From Marasmius tenuissimus (taxonomy: Eukaryota > Basidiomycota > Agaricomycetes > Agaricales > Marasmiaceae), in assembly GCA_029532415.1 (NCBI GenBank), contig JAQOTA010000006.1:62001-126000 (forward strand): DNA of 64,000 bases, read 5' to 3'. The translations under genes and the position numbers were made by a program. Position 1 is the stretch's first letter. The number at the start of each line of letters is the position of its first letter. The notes beneath the pieces are model-generated. The model was not told the DNA's origin, ran no database searches, and saw only the letters and a program-made list of their open reading frames with translations. Positions 11,860 to 23,914 of this stretch are shown here, one piece after another.

Positions 11860-13509
11860 GGAATAGGACAGAAATTCTTCACTCCAAGCAAGTCAAAAGG
11901 GATGAACTGAATCGTGTGATTCAGTGTCAGGAGTAAGTCTATTGCTTCATGACCTTGACTATCATCTTATTACGCGGATAGAATCCAGTTACGAAAGAAA
12001 CAACGGCATGCAAGGGACACTCAAACGAGGAAGAATGCTTCAGTGACAGCAGATGTTACTGGCACACAAGTAAAACAAGTCGTATCAACTGTACCTGTGG
12101 GGGAAGATTTGCGTCTTAGGTGTGTCATAATGCTTCTATAATGGTCAGGTCCATTGCTGATTATATTTCTTGAAAGGGAACTAGAAGAGAGGCTCAAAAC
12201 AATGAAGGCCGACTGCAACAAAGTGGTCACCCCCAACGGCGGGAAGTACGCGGAGAAACTCTGTGAAGAAGCAATCTCCTGGAAACGGGTGACCCGCCTC
12301 CCTCTCATGCAACAGCCAAACTCTCAAAGTCCGCTTCTAGTCGCCAAAAGTCTTCTTGATTCCAAGTTGATGGACTACCACACAATCAAAGAAGAATACT
12401 TCTATGCGACTAGGGATCACACAGATCAGTATTGGAATGAGAAGAGAGATAGTTTCACCATGTACAAGGCAATTGTCTCGGAGTTTGTTGGGGTCCTAGA
12501 GCTACTTCAGACCAAGCTGGATGAGATTGGGCACAAGGTAAAACTCGAGGACCTCTCGCCTATTTATCGTAGTGTTTTCTGGTTCTGCTTCCCAAACATG
12601 CGCCCACCGAGCACCTAGCATTTGTAATTTCGACTTTGATCACGCAATTTTAATTCATCTTTCCTTCTGACAACTACCTTGAATACCCTCCTTGCATTTT
12701 ACAACATGCCTCTGTTGCGTCGAGGTAGACCAAAAGGACTCAGGTGACTCAGTTGAATTCACTGGAGTGAGTTCATATAGTGATCCACATTTGCAGTGCA
12801 TTATTCAAGGGAACACTGAAGAACCGTCAGTTGAAGAACCGTCAACGTTATCTAGTCCAGAAGTAAGTCAATAAACACTCCCGACTTACTTGATGTTCAT
12901 CTTCCCTGAGACCAACCAGGAGCAGTGCGCAACACAGAACAGGCGCAAAAATTACCGGGGAGGGATATTACCACAAACAGAATCATGACCAGTACAAAGT
13001 GGACGTACAGTGAGTTGCCCTTTCGTCTACGGATTTAGCTCCCAGTATCAACTGACTGGTGTAGGTTCTATGCACGCCATCTACGGACCCTCAAAACCTC
13101 ATTGCAACAGGAGGTCAACAACGATCCACAGCAATATCTCGAACATCTCTACCAGGAATTGATCCTCTGGAAGTACACCAAACAGCCTGTTGTCTCCCCT
13201 CTCGAACATCCTCTTGCTATACTTCAATCTCTGGAGCAGGCAACTAAGAAGGTCGGAGATGAGATTCGGTTCATCATCATGGATGATGGACTCATGGAGC
13301 GGTTCGACACCCTCAATACTTTTGTTCGGCACATGTACAGTTGCGTCAATGACCTCCAAATTGCAGTGTATGAGGACAATCTGGCCGACTCGTCTGTAGA
13401 ACTTGGGATTATATCAAAGTATGTATTGCTTGATGAACGGCACGAATCGAAGTCCCTCAAAATGCTTGACGGAAGTCTAACCGGGAAATATGAGGCAGCT
13501 GGCTTGTAA
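11860..13509 (+). CDS. Hypothetical helical protein with two related modules
   Basis: A series of exons with good GTAAGT-type donors reads in phase. Module 1 (about 11.99-12.54 kb) contains YAEKLCEEAISWKR followed by about 75 helical residues. Module 2 (about 12.96-13.42 kb) contains YLEHLYQELILWKY followed by a similar helical stretch (ERFDTLNTFVRHMYSCVNDL). The two modules align by eye over roughly 90 residues, so the gene probably arose by internal duplication. The start is not fixed and the last exon may lie beyond the GTATGT at about 13420. The gene lies tail to tail with the minus-strand genes that follow. No family is recognised; it could be a partner gene of the adjacent KDZ element, but that is only a guess from position. 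Confidence 0.45.
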
Positions 13510-13594
13510 TGTACCTTGTATCTTTGTTAGAGTTTACATGATTCAAAAATTCATATCTCGGAAGCAGGTCTATATTCTGTATCGATACGTCACA

Positions 13595-14136
13595 CTAATT
13601 ACCGCCGCCGCCGTGAGAGACCATGTCTACCATCTTGCTAACGAGACCTTCAACCTCTGCAGAGGCTTGCACCTTCTTCCTGCGCTTCAAGACGAGCCTG
13701 GGGGGGGGGGGGGTGTCCAAGCTGACGAATCATGTCTTCCAACTGAGCGATTTCTAGCTCTGCATCCTCATGCCAAATTTCGCAATAGGCCCTGTCCTCT
13801 GTCCATCGCTCGATTTGTTTCAGCGTGGCCCCAGGATACATGGCTGCAAAGGTCAACTCACGCGAGAAACTTCTGATCAGGCGGCTTTCAACCAGCACAG
13901 TGTCAGTTGATGTGAACAACAAATCAACTAAACTCAACTCACAACATGTGGTCACGGAGTTGTCGCCGTTGTTTAAGCCTGTTGGAGTATCGCTTGATAG
14001 TGTCTGCCTGGAATTGGCAGCGCTCTTCAACTAGGTGAGGAATTTGATCCAGAGCAAATCCACAGAGAGTCAACCACTGTTGCTCTCTCTGCCCTTGAAG
14101 CCTCAGGCACTCGTGCCAAGGGATCTGGTTGTTCAT
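13595..14136 (-). CDS. Small hypothetical gene with alternative C-termini at a homopolymer
   Basis: Read on the minus strand, exon 1 (from ATG at 14136, possibly extended upstream) encodes LRLQGQREQQWLTLCGFALD and a basic helix ending LKQRRQLRDHM. A GTTGTGAGT donor and GAG/CAG-type end join it to LTFAAMYPGATLKQIERWT and an acidic helix. The second exon then meets a run of 14 C (13700-13713 on the plus strand). With 14 C the frame ends soon after in QARLEAQEEG at 13650. With 13 C it would run into KRRKKVQASAEVEG and stop at 13595-13597. The second tail looks more protein-like. It may be a separate gene or distal exons of the KDZ element. Confidence 0.4.
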
Positions 14137-14304
14137 GAGAGCACCACTGACTAGGAGTACTCACATTAGTCAAGCCTACATGAAAGACGGAATACTCACT
14201 ACACTTTCGAGGTTGAAGGGGCGGACGTATGCAAGAAATCGAAGTCTTACTGGGTTTATCAGGGCCTATCAAGCGTGGTAAAAGGTGTATATTGGAAATA
14301 GCTA

Positions 14305-17300
14305 TCATACAACCAAATTGTCACTTGATTGTTTGGATCCTTGAAGACCGAGCCCTTCAAAATAATCAAGTAGACCTTCTGTATCCAGGCTTTCTCCTTC
14401 GTATGCTGGTAAGGTGTCGGTAAACAATTTTGAAGATGTTGCACCGGTAGTGTAGGAGCCTGGGTCTTCGGCACGGGTCAAACCAAGAACAGCTGTTGCC
14501 CAGGCCGGAAGTTTTGCTGTATCAGTGATGCGAGGATTGTGATTATGTCGGCACCCAGGCAGAAGTGTGCCTATTGGGGCACTCAGGTGAGATATTGGTT
14601 GAAATGGTGACCGACATACCTGAGTAACCCTGAAGTTCACTCGTTTGGACGAGACGAATCGCGATGTGACCGTCAATCTCAACCATAACCCTCATACGCT
14701 CCAATACTTCCTCTGCTAGCTTGTGATCCCCCACTTCTTCGAGTTGATTGTAAGCATGATAATGGTCAGCGTGGTCGTTGATCATGAAGGTAATCAACCA
14801 GCGTATCTCAACGTTTAGCCGGGTAATCTCTTCATGGGCACAGGTAAGCCCAAAGTACATCTGCACGCATTCCCGGTGGTGAGGCTGGGCCCAAGGAACG
14901 TGGGTGAGGTCGAGATGTGTATCCTTCAGGAGGTCAAAGTCTGCCAGGGAGACCATGTCCAAGATATCCTTCCATTCAAGCCGGGGTCGTGACGGTTCCA
15001 TTGTGAGGGCCGCTTCATTGTATTCGTCCAGTGCCTTTTGGATTGCTTTTGCCCGGGCCCGTAGCACTTGCGTGATCTTCTCGTGTTGTTTGTACCCTAT
15101 CAGTCATCAGCGATCGGCACAGAACCATCTCGACGAGAACGCACCGATGCCGCTCATATTGAGCTTGGTTGATTCTAACAGCTGTTGAACCACGAGGCGC
15201 TCCAACTGCTCCAACGCTTGGCGATAGTTACGCCCACGCATGGCCATGACGGTTTCCTGATACTCCTTGTCAGTGGGGCTCCATTGCCGATAATGATCAT
15301 GTTCTGTTTCAAAGACTAGGACCTCCTCCAGAACCAGTTTGTAGCGTTCAAGCGCAGTGTGGGACCGTGTATGAAGGGACTGAAGCTGTTTAGCAGGGAT
15401 CTTCAAGTTGCGCTGGGCGTTCTCATACTTCGTGTATGCTTCATCAGACAACATCCTAGAAACCGGGTGAGATAAACCTCATCAATCAATCAAAATCAAC
15501 TCACTTTATTCTCGTCAACCGTTAAAGCAACCCTACATAGTCCAGTTTAACTGCAAGCTCCGGCGACTCCTCATGCTCCTTCGAAAAGTGGGTGATCTCG
15601 TCCTGAAGAAACTGTTCACAGTCCTCTTCTGTGACCCCCCACTTCTCACACAATTCACGGAACAGCGGTTCTTCTGCTGCGATCTTTGCCAGGGCCTGCC
15701 AATAATTTTGGTATATAAAGTTCCCTGTAGATATACAAGGATCAGGGGATGTTACAAAGATCTGGTATGACGACAAACCTGAGGCCATATGCTTGTCCCT
15801 GTCATGGAAGTCGAAGTATTCCATCAGGGCTTGATGGCGGTGAAACTCAGTCGCGAGACGAGTAGTGGATGTGAGGTGGTTGGATAGCGAAAAGGTCCGC
15901 TCACACTCTTCGAAGTCTTCGAGACCTACTCCTTTGGTGTACATTGGATGCCAATTGACCTGGCATTTCCGATTGTGAGCATGTCCGTGAAAGGCTGGGA
16001 CAACCCCTTTCAGCCGAAAGGCAACAACCTGATGCCGCAACTTCGTACTCCGAAGCAAGGTGCGATAGAAGGCGCACATGATATCATAACCGAGCCCAAG
16101 ATCCTTTCCATACTGATCCAAAAGTGCTTTCACGACAGCCAAGGGATACTTCATCCTGAGTAAACGTTAATCAGTAGGATATGACGCAAGATGGAAGATG
16201 ACATACAACTCCCCACTCCTGCGCATATCACAAATGACCAGAACGTGGCCGTGTCAACAAACCGAGAGGAATATGCCCGAAATTGAAAAGAAGGAGAACA
16301 TCTTCTTGCTTGCTTCGGGGCCAGCCACTTTCCATCGTTCAACGCAAGGGTTGATTGTACCAGCCAAGTCGTCCAATTCCTCGTCATTGAGCCATGTCAT
16401 GTTTTCATCGTCGTCCACCTCCGGCCCGTCACAGGGTGTGGGTTGTGATTCTGTTTCAGGAGGGTTCTAGACTTCATGTGATAAGCAATGCGACGGTATC
16501 AGTTGTAATTGAAAGCGCACCTTCCATCAGGTGTTGGCAACCTCATCTTTATATTCATCAACAAAGTCTGCATCTAACCAACGCGAATGGTCAACCCACC
16601 GTGTGTCTAATTGTCTGTGGTGCTTGCTGATATCCACCAGCTTCAGAGAGTTATTTCCGTCCATGGCCATCAAGATGCTTGGATTCAACGGGACTTCATT
16701 TTCAACCTGATAAGTACATGGAGGGCAGACGTTGCGAATGAAGTGGGTTTGTGAGTCGCGGCCAAGAGCGATATCTACGTGTCGCTGAACCTCGCGTTGG
16801 ATAGCTAAATAAGCGTCATATGCTATTCAGAGTTGCTGTTCAAGGTGAGGCAAGGGAAAGCACTGATGAAAAGTGCGTCAGTATCTGTCAGGATAATGTA
16901 ACAAGAATAGAACGTACTCCGTGAGTGTTGGTCAGTGTGCGAGAGAGGGCCGAGATGCTGTACCGTGGGCAAACATGATGTATCTCACAAAAGCTGTCCA
17001 AGAACCGGAAGGGAAAGGCGATGGTGGGATCATCGGGGCTACCACCGAGCAGACCGTGATGGGCAAGGGTTTCATTCGCCGTCGATGCGCCACAAATATG
17101 GCGCAACTTCTGAGGTCGATAGTCTGGTTAGGTCAAAGCCAGAGATAATTAGAATATCCGTTAGGGCATAAGGAACTAGGAACGTACTGTAAAAATCTAT
17201 AGATGGAATTTCCCACTCGTCACCCTCACAGTCCTCCTCATCGTCGGTTTCCGGAGATCCCCAAGCCTGATACCTGAGATATCCGTCAACCAGCTGAGGG

Positions 17301-17994
17301 AGCTGGCGCTGCCAACTCTCGTTCTGATCCTCAGTTCAAAAATGTCGGTCCTGCATGTCGATGTGCCTGATTAGAGTGTAAGTAATTGATGAGTCGTGAT
17401 GCTACAAAGACGGACTTGGGTGCATCCTCCAGAAGGACGTTGAGAAAGGTGTGGAAACCGTATTCGCCTCCGGCGTTGCTGTTCATTGCACCTTCATCGC
17501 CAACCGGTATCTGGAAATTTTCATTGTTCCAGTCATCGTCATCAGGATCGTCGGGGTTGTAGATGGGAACATCTGAGAATGCAACTCCATGACCGGATGA
17601 GTTGAAAAGTCCCTGTCGCTGATAGCTCAGAACTGTGTAAAAAATGGTCAACAGGAGCCAGAGATTGAGATGAAAAGGACGCACGTTCCCACATGTTACA
17701 AACTTGAGCTTTGGCGTAACTCCAGTAATCCCTTCCTTCCCCAGAGACCTCAAACTCCACTAATTCATCGTCCTCGTTGAATGTCATAATGTTGACTGTG
17801 TCCGCGAGTGAGTCATTGAAGTGAGGAAGTGCTGAGTCAGAGTGTGCCAGAAATGGTAAGGGGTCCCGGTCATGAGGCGTGGCGGGAGGAGAGTCGGGAG
17901 GGCGGCATGGTAGAGAGGTCTTGAGGTCTAGCGGGAGAGATAACAAGGATATTGGGGAATTATCAGAGGGATATCGAGATATGCGGTGGACCAC
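14305..17994 (-). pseudogene. KDZ-type (Kyakuja-Dileera-Zisupton) DNA transposase, inactivated
   Basis: About ten exons with 48-60 base introns run down the minus strand. The order is diagnostic for fungal KDZ transposases: an acidic N-terminal region; WQRQLPQLVDGYL; QKLRHICGAS; ALGRDS with a CPPC pair; the metal-binding MAMDGNNSLK; CVERWKVAG; the HGHVLVICDMRRSGEL block; KYPLAVVKALLDQYGKDLG; GYDIMC; AFHGHAHNRKCQ; GVGLEDFEECERTFSLSN; and a long helical C-terminus ending near 14305. Five in-frame stops break it: TGA 17336-17338, 16827-16829, 16527-16529 and 16254-16256, and TAA 15522-15524. No frameshift is needed to read the family from end to end. The stop at 16254 replaces the Arg that is nearly invariant in the C-R-H-G-H motif. 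All five fit C-to-T on the coding strand. Start 17994 is approximate, and terminal inverted repeats were not found. Confidence 0.9.
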
Positions 17995-20481
17995 ATTGCC
18001 TCACCACGAAACGGTTGGCACATCCGGGCTGGCGGTGTCCACTATTTTGTGGTCTTTGATAGGGACACCTAGGTGAGAGTGACAGGTATTTATAAAGCAT
18101 AGTCAGCTTAGCATGTACTGTCCACTCAATCTAATACTTACAAGCTATGTTCCTGTTGAACATGATGGATATCATGTGATACATATTGACATGTTACTTA
18201 CACGTCACACTATTTATAGAGCTACGCCTCTAGGAAGACTTGCGCTCTCATGCAAGAATGTATCTACGTAGTTATTGCTTCACAAATGACACTGGGTTTC
18301 CCAATTCGGATTTGTAGGTGCGTTGTTCGTCAGTTTCTTTCTGTCAACTTTTCGACTGGTTACCGACCTTGCTCAACACTGGAACCTCACGATCCCAATT
18401 CTCCAGCTCTTTGGGTGCTCCGAGTTCTCACAGCTATACTGCGGTCGGCTCAAGGTTCACGATAGCGCATTTCGCTGTTAGTAGGTTGACCGTTGGCACT
18501 CATTCCCTCTTTCAACATTCATCGCTCAGCGCTCAAAATTCATGCTTGTGACATAGTTTTATCTATGTAGTCTTCCTTGGTCACCCTTCGGCGCTACCAC
18601 GACCTAGAGGCCAGTATGAAGATAATTCATTATGACTCCGTGCCCGCTCCTTCGGTCCATATTACTCTTGCGTCAAAGACCAAACCCATCTCGATGACCA
18701 TTCAAGCATCCGACGAGGACGTGCTCCCTAGTCTCGGCTTTTGCAACCTGCAGTACCCCCTAGCACTCGGTCACAGTTCGCCATCCGACAACGTGCTTTG
18801 TTACAGTGGCCATTCGTTGCGACTTGCATCGGGATTCTGAGGTTAATCCCGCTAATTCTCGACTACTAGTATGATATCGATGGCATGTCCAATCGTCTCC
18901 CAGGCCTTAGTCTTGCGATTGGGCTTCCGATGATACGCCAGTCTTCATTCGGGCCCAACGAAACTCGTCTCGAGTGTTGCTCCTACTTCTCGAATGAAGT
19001 TCTCAGCGCCGTTCCTTCCATCTCATTGGCGACTTGACTTTCAAGACCGCGATAATTGGGCCTTGGTACTCTGGTGGGTACTTTCGATTCGTTCAGTCCT
19101 GGGGCCTTTTGTCCGGTCGCCCTTCCTTCATGGCTTTTTGGCAATGCAACCCACTCCTGCGGCGTGCAAAACGCCACTACTAACTAGACCCTGTTCGTCA
19201 AAGTTCCTTTTACCCCATCTTTCCTGTCTCCATTGATGCCCCCCTTTGATTTCTCCCCAATATAGCATTCGAGGAGCTCTCATTTATCGTTCCCTGGCGT
19301 TATACGGATACCATCTGACATCGGGCTGCGTCAAGCGCTCCAAACGGCACTCCGATACCATTTATCTGGAAGAGGATTCCCTCTTTGTACGAGTCTGTTG
19401 CGAAGGGTAAGATCTCAGCCGTATTTGAGGTGCTAAGCCTCGCTTGATGCTTACAGTTACACCGTACTCCTAGCAATCACTTTGCGTGCTACATTACAGC
19501 TGCCATCATGATTGTAGGCGGGTTTTGCTCTTTTCTCGCTACACGCCTTTCCCTCCCCCCACACGGTGGACATCGAAAACCTATAACAGGCCTAAGTAAG
19601 AAGGTACTGTACCTTGTAGCTGTACATGGGAGCCCCGCATCCTTAACTACACCCTGACACCTAGCGGCTTCGCGTCCTCGCCTGGGGCTGGGCTCTTTAG
19701 CAAGAAAAAAACCGTTGTTGCGTTGGATGTCTACTGGCCGTTCACTATAGGCGAGTATGCAGTATGCATGTATCCAAAAATTAAAATCTGTCTAAAATTA
19801 TCCGGACTGGTATGAATGGCTGTATACCTACTTACTCGTTGCCCTTCCTCTCACTGGTGTAGGACAAAGCGGCTGAGTGAGCACTGGCGAACCGAACACA
19901 CTGACAGCGGCTTCGAGGTGTTGTAAGTGATGGAAAAAGACTATTGATGATGTATACACCTCGACACGGAACGTCCCCGATCCTTTGAGGGTGATGTTTG
20001 GCGTGAGACCCGTTGGAGACCCGGCTACAGGGCCCTACAGCTCCCGAATGGGGCCACCGCAGGTTTACCTCTTACGTCTTACCTCTACTTAGTCCTGAAT
20101 CGAAAACGCAAGGAAAACTCTGGAAAACTGCGAGTCTGGATTTTAGACGGATAATCAGTGGCCGAAGACACCGGTGGCTGATAACCCCGTAATCTTATCT
20201 TTCCTGATCTGGTAAGTTCTCCGCTCACCACGCTTGCGGGTGTCAGGTGTCTCGTCCCTCCACCTCCTACTTTGAGCATTTCCAGCATGTTCCTTGCTAC
20301 ATCGGGCCCTAGAATATGGGGTGCCAAAGCCAAACAGTCACTCTCTTTTTCCGGGATCGGAACCCAGGTGAAATGCGCCCATGTTATGTGGCTGAGTTAT
20401 TTCTAATACCCGAAGCAAGAGGGCCTCATGGCTTTTGATAGATGGAATCTTTGAATTAGAGCAGGTCTATTCTGTTCCTCC
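17995..20481. other. Long stretch without a supported gene
   Basis: Frames up to 87 codons occur on both strands (18577, 18994, 20085) but none shows a recognisable family, introns in phase or codon bias. The sequence reads like old repeat DNA. The right edge of the KDZ element should lie in the first few hundred bases. A promoter for the gene at 20482 is expected in the last few hundred bases but no clear TATA box stands out. Confidence 0.4.
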
Positions 20482-23400
20482 ATGACACCTTCGCCCTTTC
20501 AGCAGGTTCTGATATTTCTGAAGAAGTTCCTGCTCACGAATCCTCTTCTTCGAACATGCCGTAGATTCACCTGGCTGCTTTGGTCTATTTTAACGCGTCG
20601 GTTTGGGAAAGGGAACAGGAAGGGAAGGGAGAGTTTGGAGAACGATTCGGATAAGGTTGAGAGGGCGAACTCGGATCGGAAAAGAGAGAAGTCCAGGAAA
20701 TTCCAGGGCACTTCTCAACAATTCCAACCACAATCAATAATACCTCCTGCTCCTATCAGAATTTGCGCTAGCGAAACCCCAGCCAGTGTCGGTCTTCACC
20801 CATACTCGTACAACAATCCAAGGGCAACCATCTCATCACAGGAATTACGGCCTACAACGTCAACGACTTTCAGAAACGAATTCAGCACTAAAAATTCATC
20901 CTATCCTCGCATTTCTCATCCTACGACCTCAGGCCAAGTTCACGGAACTGTGACTAGAGCAACCGCCAGTCCCGCCGCATCGATTTCAAGGCTCTCGGTG
21001 AGCGGATCCCAGCACCATGACCAGGAAGAGACAGCCTCGCGGATTACACGTACAGCTAGTCCTGCTGCGTCGCGTGTTTCCATCAACGTGCAGCCTGCAT
21101 CGGCACCTGCCCACGCGATGGAAGAGACGTTCACCGAGAGCCCCATGGCATCGCGTCGTGCCTCACGCCTCAGCCTTGCGGTCGACACAGTGATTGCGCA
21201 GCATGACCGGGTTGAAGATCATGTGTCGATTTTGGGTCCGGATTTTACTACCGAACCAGAAAATATCAGAATCGTGGATGGGAGGCCATCGCAGGGATAC
21301 GATATCGGTGGGCCTATGACGACGTCCCCGATAGAAGTTTCTGCGCATACGACATTGGATGGGCATGGAGATCGTCCGGATACTCAGACGAAGAACCTCA
21401 GCGAGGTATACAATGGTTTTTTCCCTATGGCGCCGGAGATCTATTACAGGTATTACAAGGAAGACTTCATGTGAGTATTCCTTTCTTGAGAGTGTTACAA
21501 CGAGTAACGATTATCTTCACCATCAGAGAGCCTTTGGCTACAACATTCGAGCTCGTGCCAATGACCACAAGATTCCAACAGTGAGTTCATACTTACCTTC
21601 ATTACCCGTCCAGTACGTGTAATCTCATGAACTCACTGCAGGAAGCAATTACCGCATGGCTGGAGAGAGTTTCTTCACCCAGAAGGTGCCCGTTACTTCC
21701 TCTACGAACCGAAGGTCGGTGTTCCAATCGCGCCTTGTTCAAAGCCTTAACTCCTCAACTTTCCCTGTTCATCACCCTCAGAGGATCTACACTGACGCGG
21801 ACATTTACGACCCCAACATCCTCCGCCACGCCAGAAGACTGATTAACGAATTTGACGATTACACACGGAAACAAAGCATCACATTAACGAAACATATGAA
21901 CGTCACGTTGGATATGTTCTACGAAGAGGCAGAGCCAGACGGAGTGGACAAATGTCCTTGTCGGTATTATATCGCGGATCATGCTTCGAGGACGGTTTTT
22001 TGGTTAGACAAGTTCAATGCGGATGAAATGTTTGTCTGGTCGGAGGTGAAGGGGGTCAGAGAGCTTACGCATATCCGTAGGCAGCCGCTGCTCATTTCTT
22101 CGTTTTCGGCGATTCTGACTTTCCATTTGCCAGGCCATGCAATTGAAGCGCAATATTGGTGGGTGTACAGTGTGTTCGCTCGGTCGGAGATGGTGCGGCT
22201 CACCGTCAAATATCTTCAGGTACCACTGCCAGCTGTTCCCCGACTCCTACAAGCTGGATATGGACGCTGTAGACGAGCTACGGGATGTATTGACGTACTG
22301 GATCGGAGGTGCGCTGCGCACCCTCTACGTTTATCAGGCTCTAGTTTCTGATGATTCAAAGACGTCTTGACCTCAATGAGCAGTACGATTCCGTACGCTA
22401 TAGATGAGTTACAGCAGATGCTAACCCTGACCAATAATTTGCGAAGTATGTTGCCCTCCTCATCACGTTCCTTTCACACACTCTTTCTCAAACATATCCC
22501 TCTGCCTTAGAAAACGTGAACGGCTGGCGAGGCGTGGCTGCTTTTGGTATGTCTGTCGAGGTATCTTATTTCCTCGTTGATGAACGTATAGCATTCTGTC
22601 ACAGCCAGAATCATGCACATGTTCGGCAAGTCAACCTCACTCTCCTCTCATCTCAATTAACCACACCCTAATATATGTACTCACAGCACGCCAAAGATTC
22701 TTAGACTTCCACGGTCAAGCCACTGTCCGACTCGACCGAAACAAGTCTATCCATAGATCAGCCGACGACCCTCAACGTCACTCATGGTTACTACTGTGTA
22801 CATCACCGCTAATGTTTTCGGCGCCCGATACCCATCTTCGGGAGCTGGGCAAGATATGGGTGGATCGGTGTATACACAAAGCCGCGTGGAATAAGTTTAT
22901 ATCGAATATGAACTCGGAGTGGCAGGAGTTGATTTTGTTCGTGAGTTCAATTGTCCTTTTACGGTTTTGAGTGGTTCCGCAGTGTGCTGATATACGTATT
23001 TCTTCTTGCTAGGGAACTGTGCTGCTGAACGCGAACGTCGCGTTTTTGGCCATTCAGTCCGTCGACGAGGCGACTATGAACCCACATCGGTCACCTGCTC
23101 AGGTGTTGAGCTTTCTGTCGGTGGTGTCGAGTATTGGGAGCGTAATTATTGGGTTGATGCTCACACGAAAGAACAAGGTCAAGCATAAGGAAGGAGCATC
23201 TGATGCGGTGTGTTTTTTCTGACATCCACGTATGAGATTTCTCCGTGGCGAAAAGCTGACACGGCGGCTTTCCTCTTCTTTCAGGCTATATTCCTTAACT
23301 CATTTGAGGGAGAACGGTTAGGCCTGGAGACACTTGCAATCCTATACTCCATACCCTACGTGTTCCTGATGTGGGGGTAAGTCACCAGGGATTTCATCTC

Positions 23401-23914
23401 TTTCCGCCCCCCCACTCCTTCTTTTTCTGCCCGCTGAACCTCCCTACGCATTAGTGTTCTCCTCTTTCTCGCCGCCTTTTCCTTCTTCTGCCTAAACGAA
23501 GCTGCCCTTTCCATCCGCCTAATTGTCCCAAGTGCATGGATAATAATCTCCTTCCTCGTCATCTGGTGCATCTTCACCCTCGCCTCTTGGGATAGCCGAT
23601 TCAGCGCACAAACGACCGCATGGGATAAGGTTATAACAGCTATAAAAGACGCATTCAACAAGACGGTCAAGGCGACAAAGAACAAGATGATTGCGTTGGG
23701 GATTAGGGAGCCTGATCCTGAACGGCAGGTATTGAGATTGCGGGGCTCGCCGGTGAGGAGGTTTAGCGCGATGTTGAGGAAAGCATCGAGGGGGCCGACG
23801 ATATTCAGTGCGTTTAGTGTGTTGGGAAGTGGGAGTAGGGGTGTGAGTAGGAGGGTGACGGAGGAGGTTGAGGTTAGGCATGTGCCTGAGGGGCCGAGGG
23901 CGGAGTCGGTGTGA
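20482..23914 (+). CDS. Agaric multi-pass membrane protein with WW-like segments
   Basis: Thirteen exons give 888 residues with every phase closing: 20482-21470, 21527-21580, 21642-21714, 21782-22076, 22134-22158, 22220-22308, 22362-22445, 22511-22546, 22605-22625, 22687-22940, 23013-23207, 23285-23376 and 23455-23914. The first 330 residues are basic, then Ser/Thr/Pro-rich low complexity. The middle has two WW-like stretches, LPHGWREFLHPEGARYFLYE and CRYYIADHASRTVFWLDKF. The last third has four or five hydrophobic spans (VLSFLSVVSSIGSVIIGLML, VFLMWGVLLFLAAFSFF, AWIIISFLVIWCIFTLASW) and an Arg-rich cytoplasmic-type tail. The intron after 22625 has a GC donor (GCAAGT); the paralogue has GT there. 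A near full-length paralogue lies at 55039-58186 in inverse orientation. Function is unknown; the fold suggests a membrane protein with a large N-terminal soluble part. Confidence 0.85.

Noticed and set aside
16254..17338. TGA as a sense codon for Arg in this organism
   Set aside because: RPN8 ends in TAA, but SPT7 and the 20482 gene use TGA as normal stop, and their Arg codons are standard. The TGA codons in the KDZ gene are better read as mutations.
20340..20425. tRNA-like T-arm (GGTTCCGATCC on the minus strand)
   Set aside because: A T-arm can be drawn, but the acceptor stem pairs at only five of seven positions and no good D-arm or anticodon arm follows.
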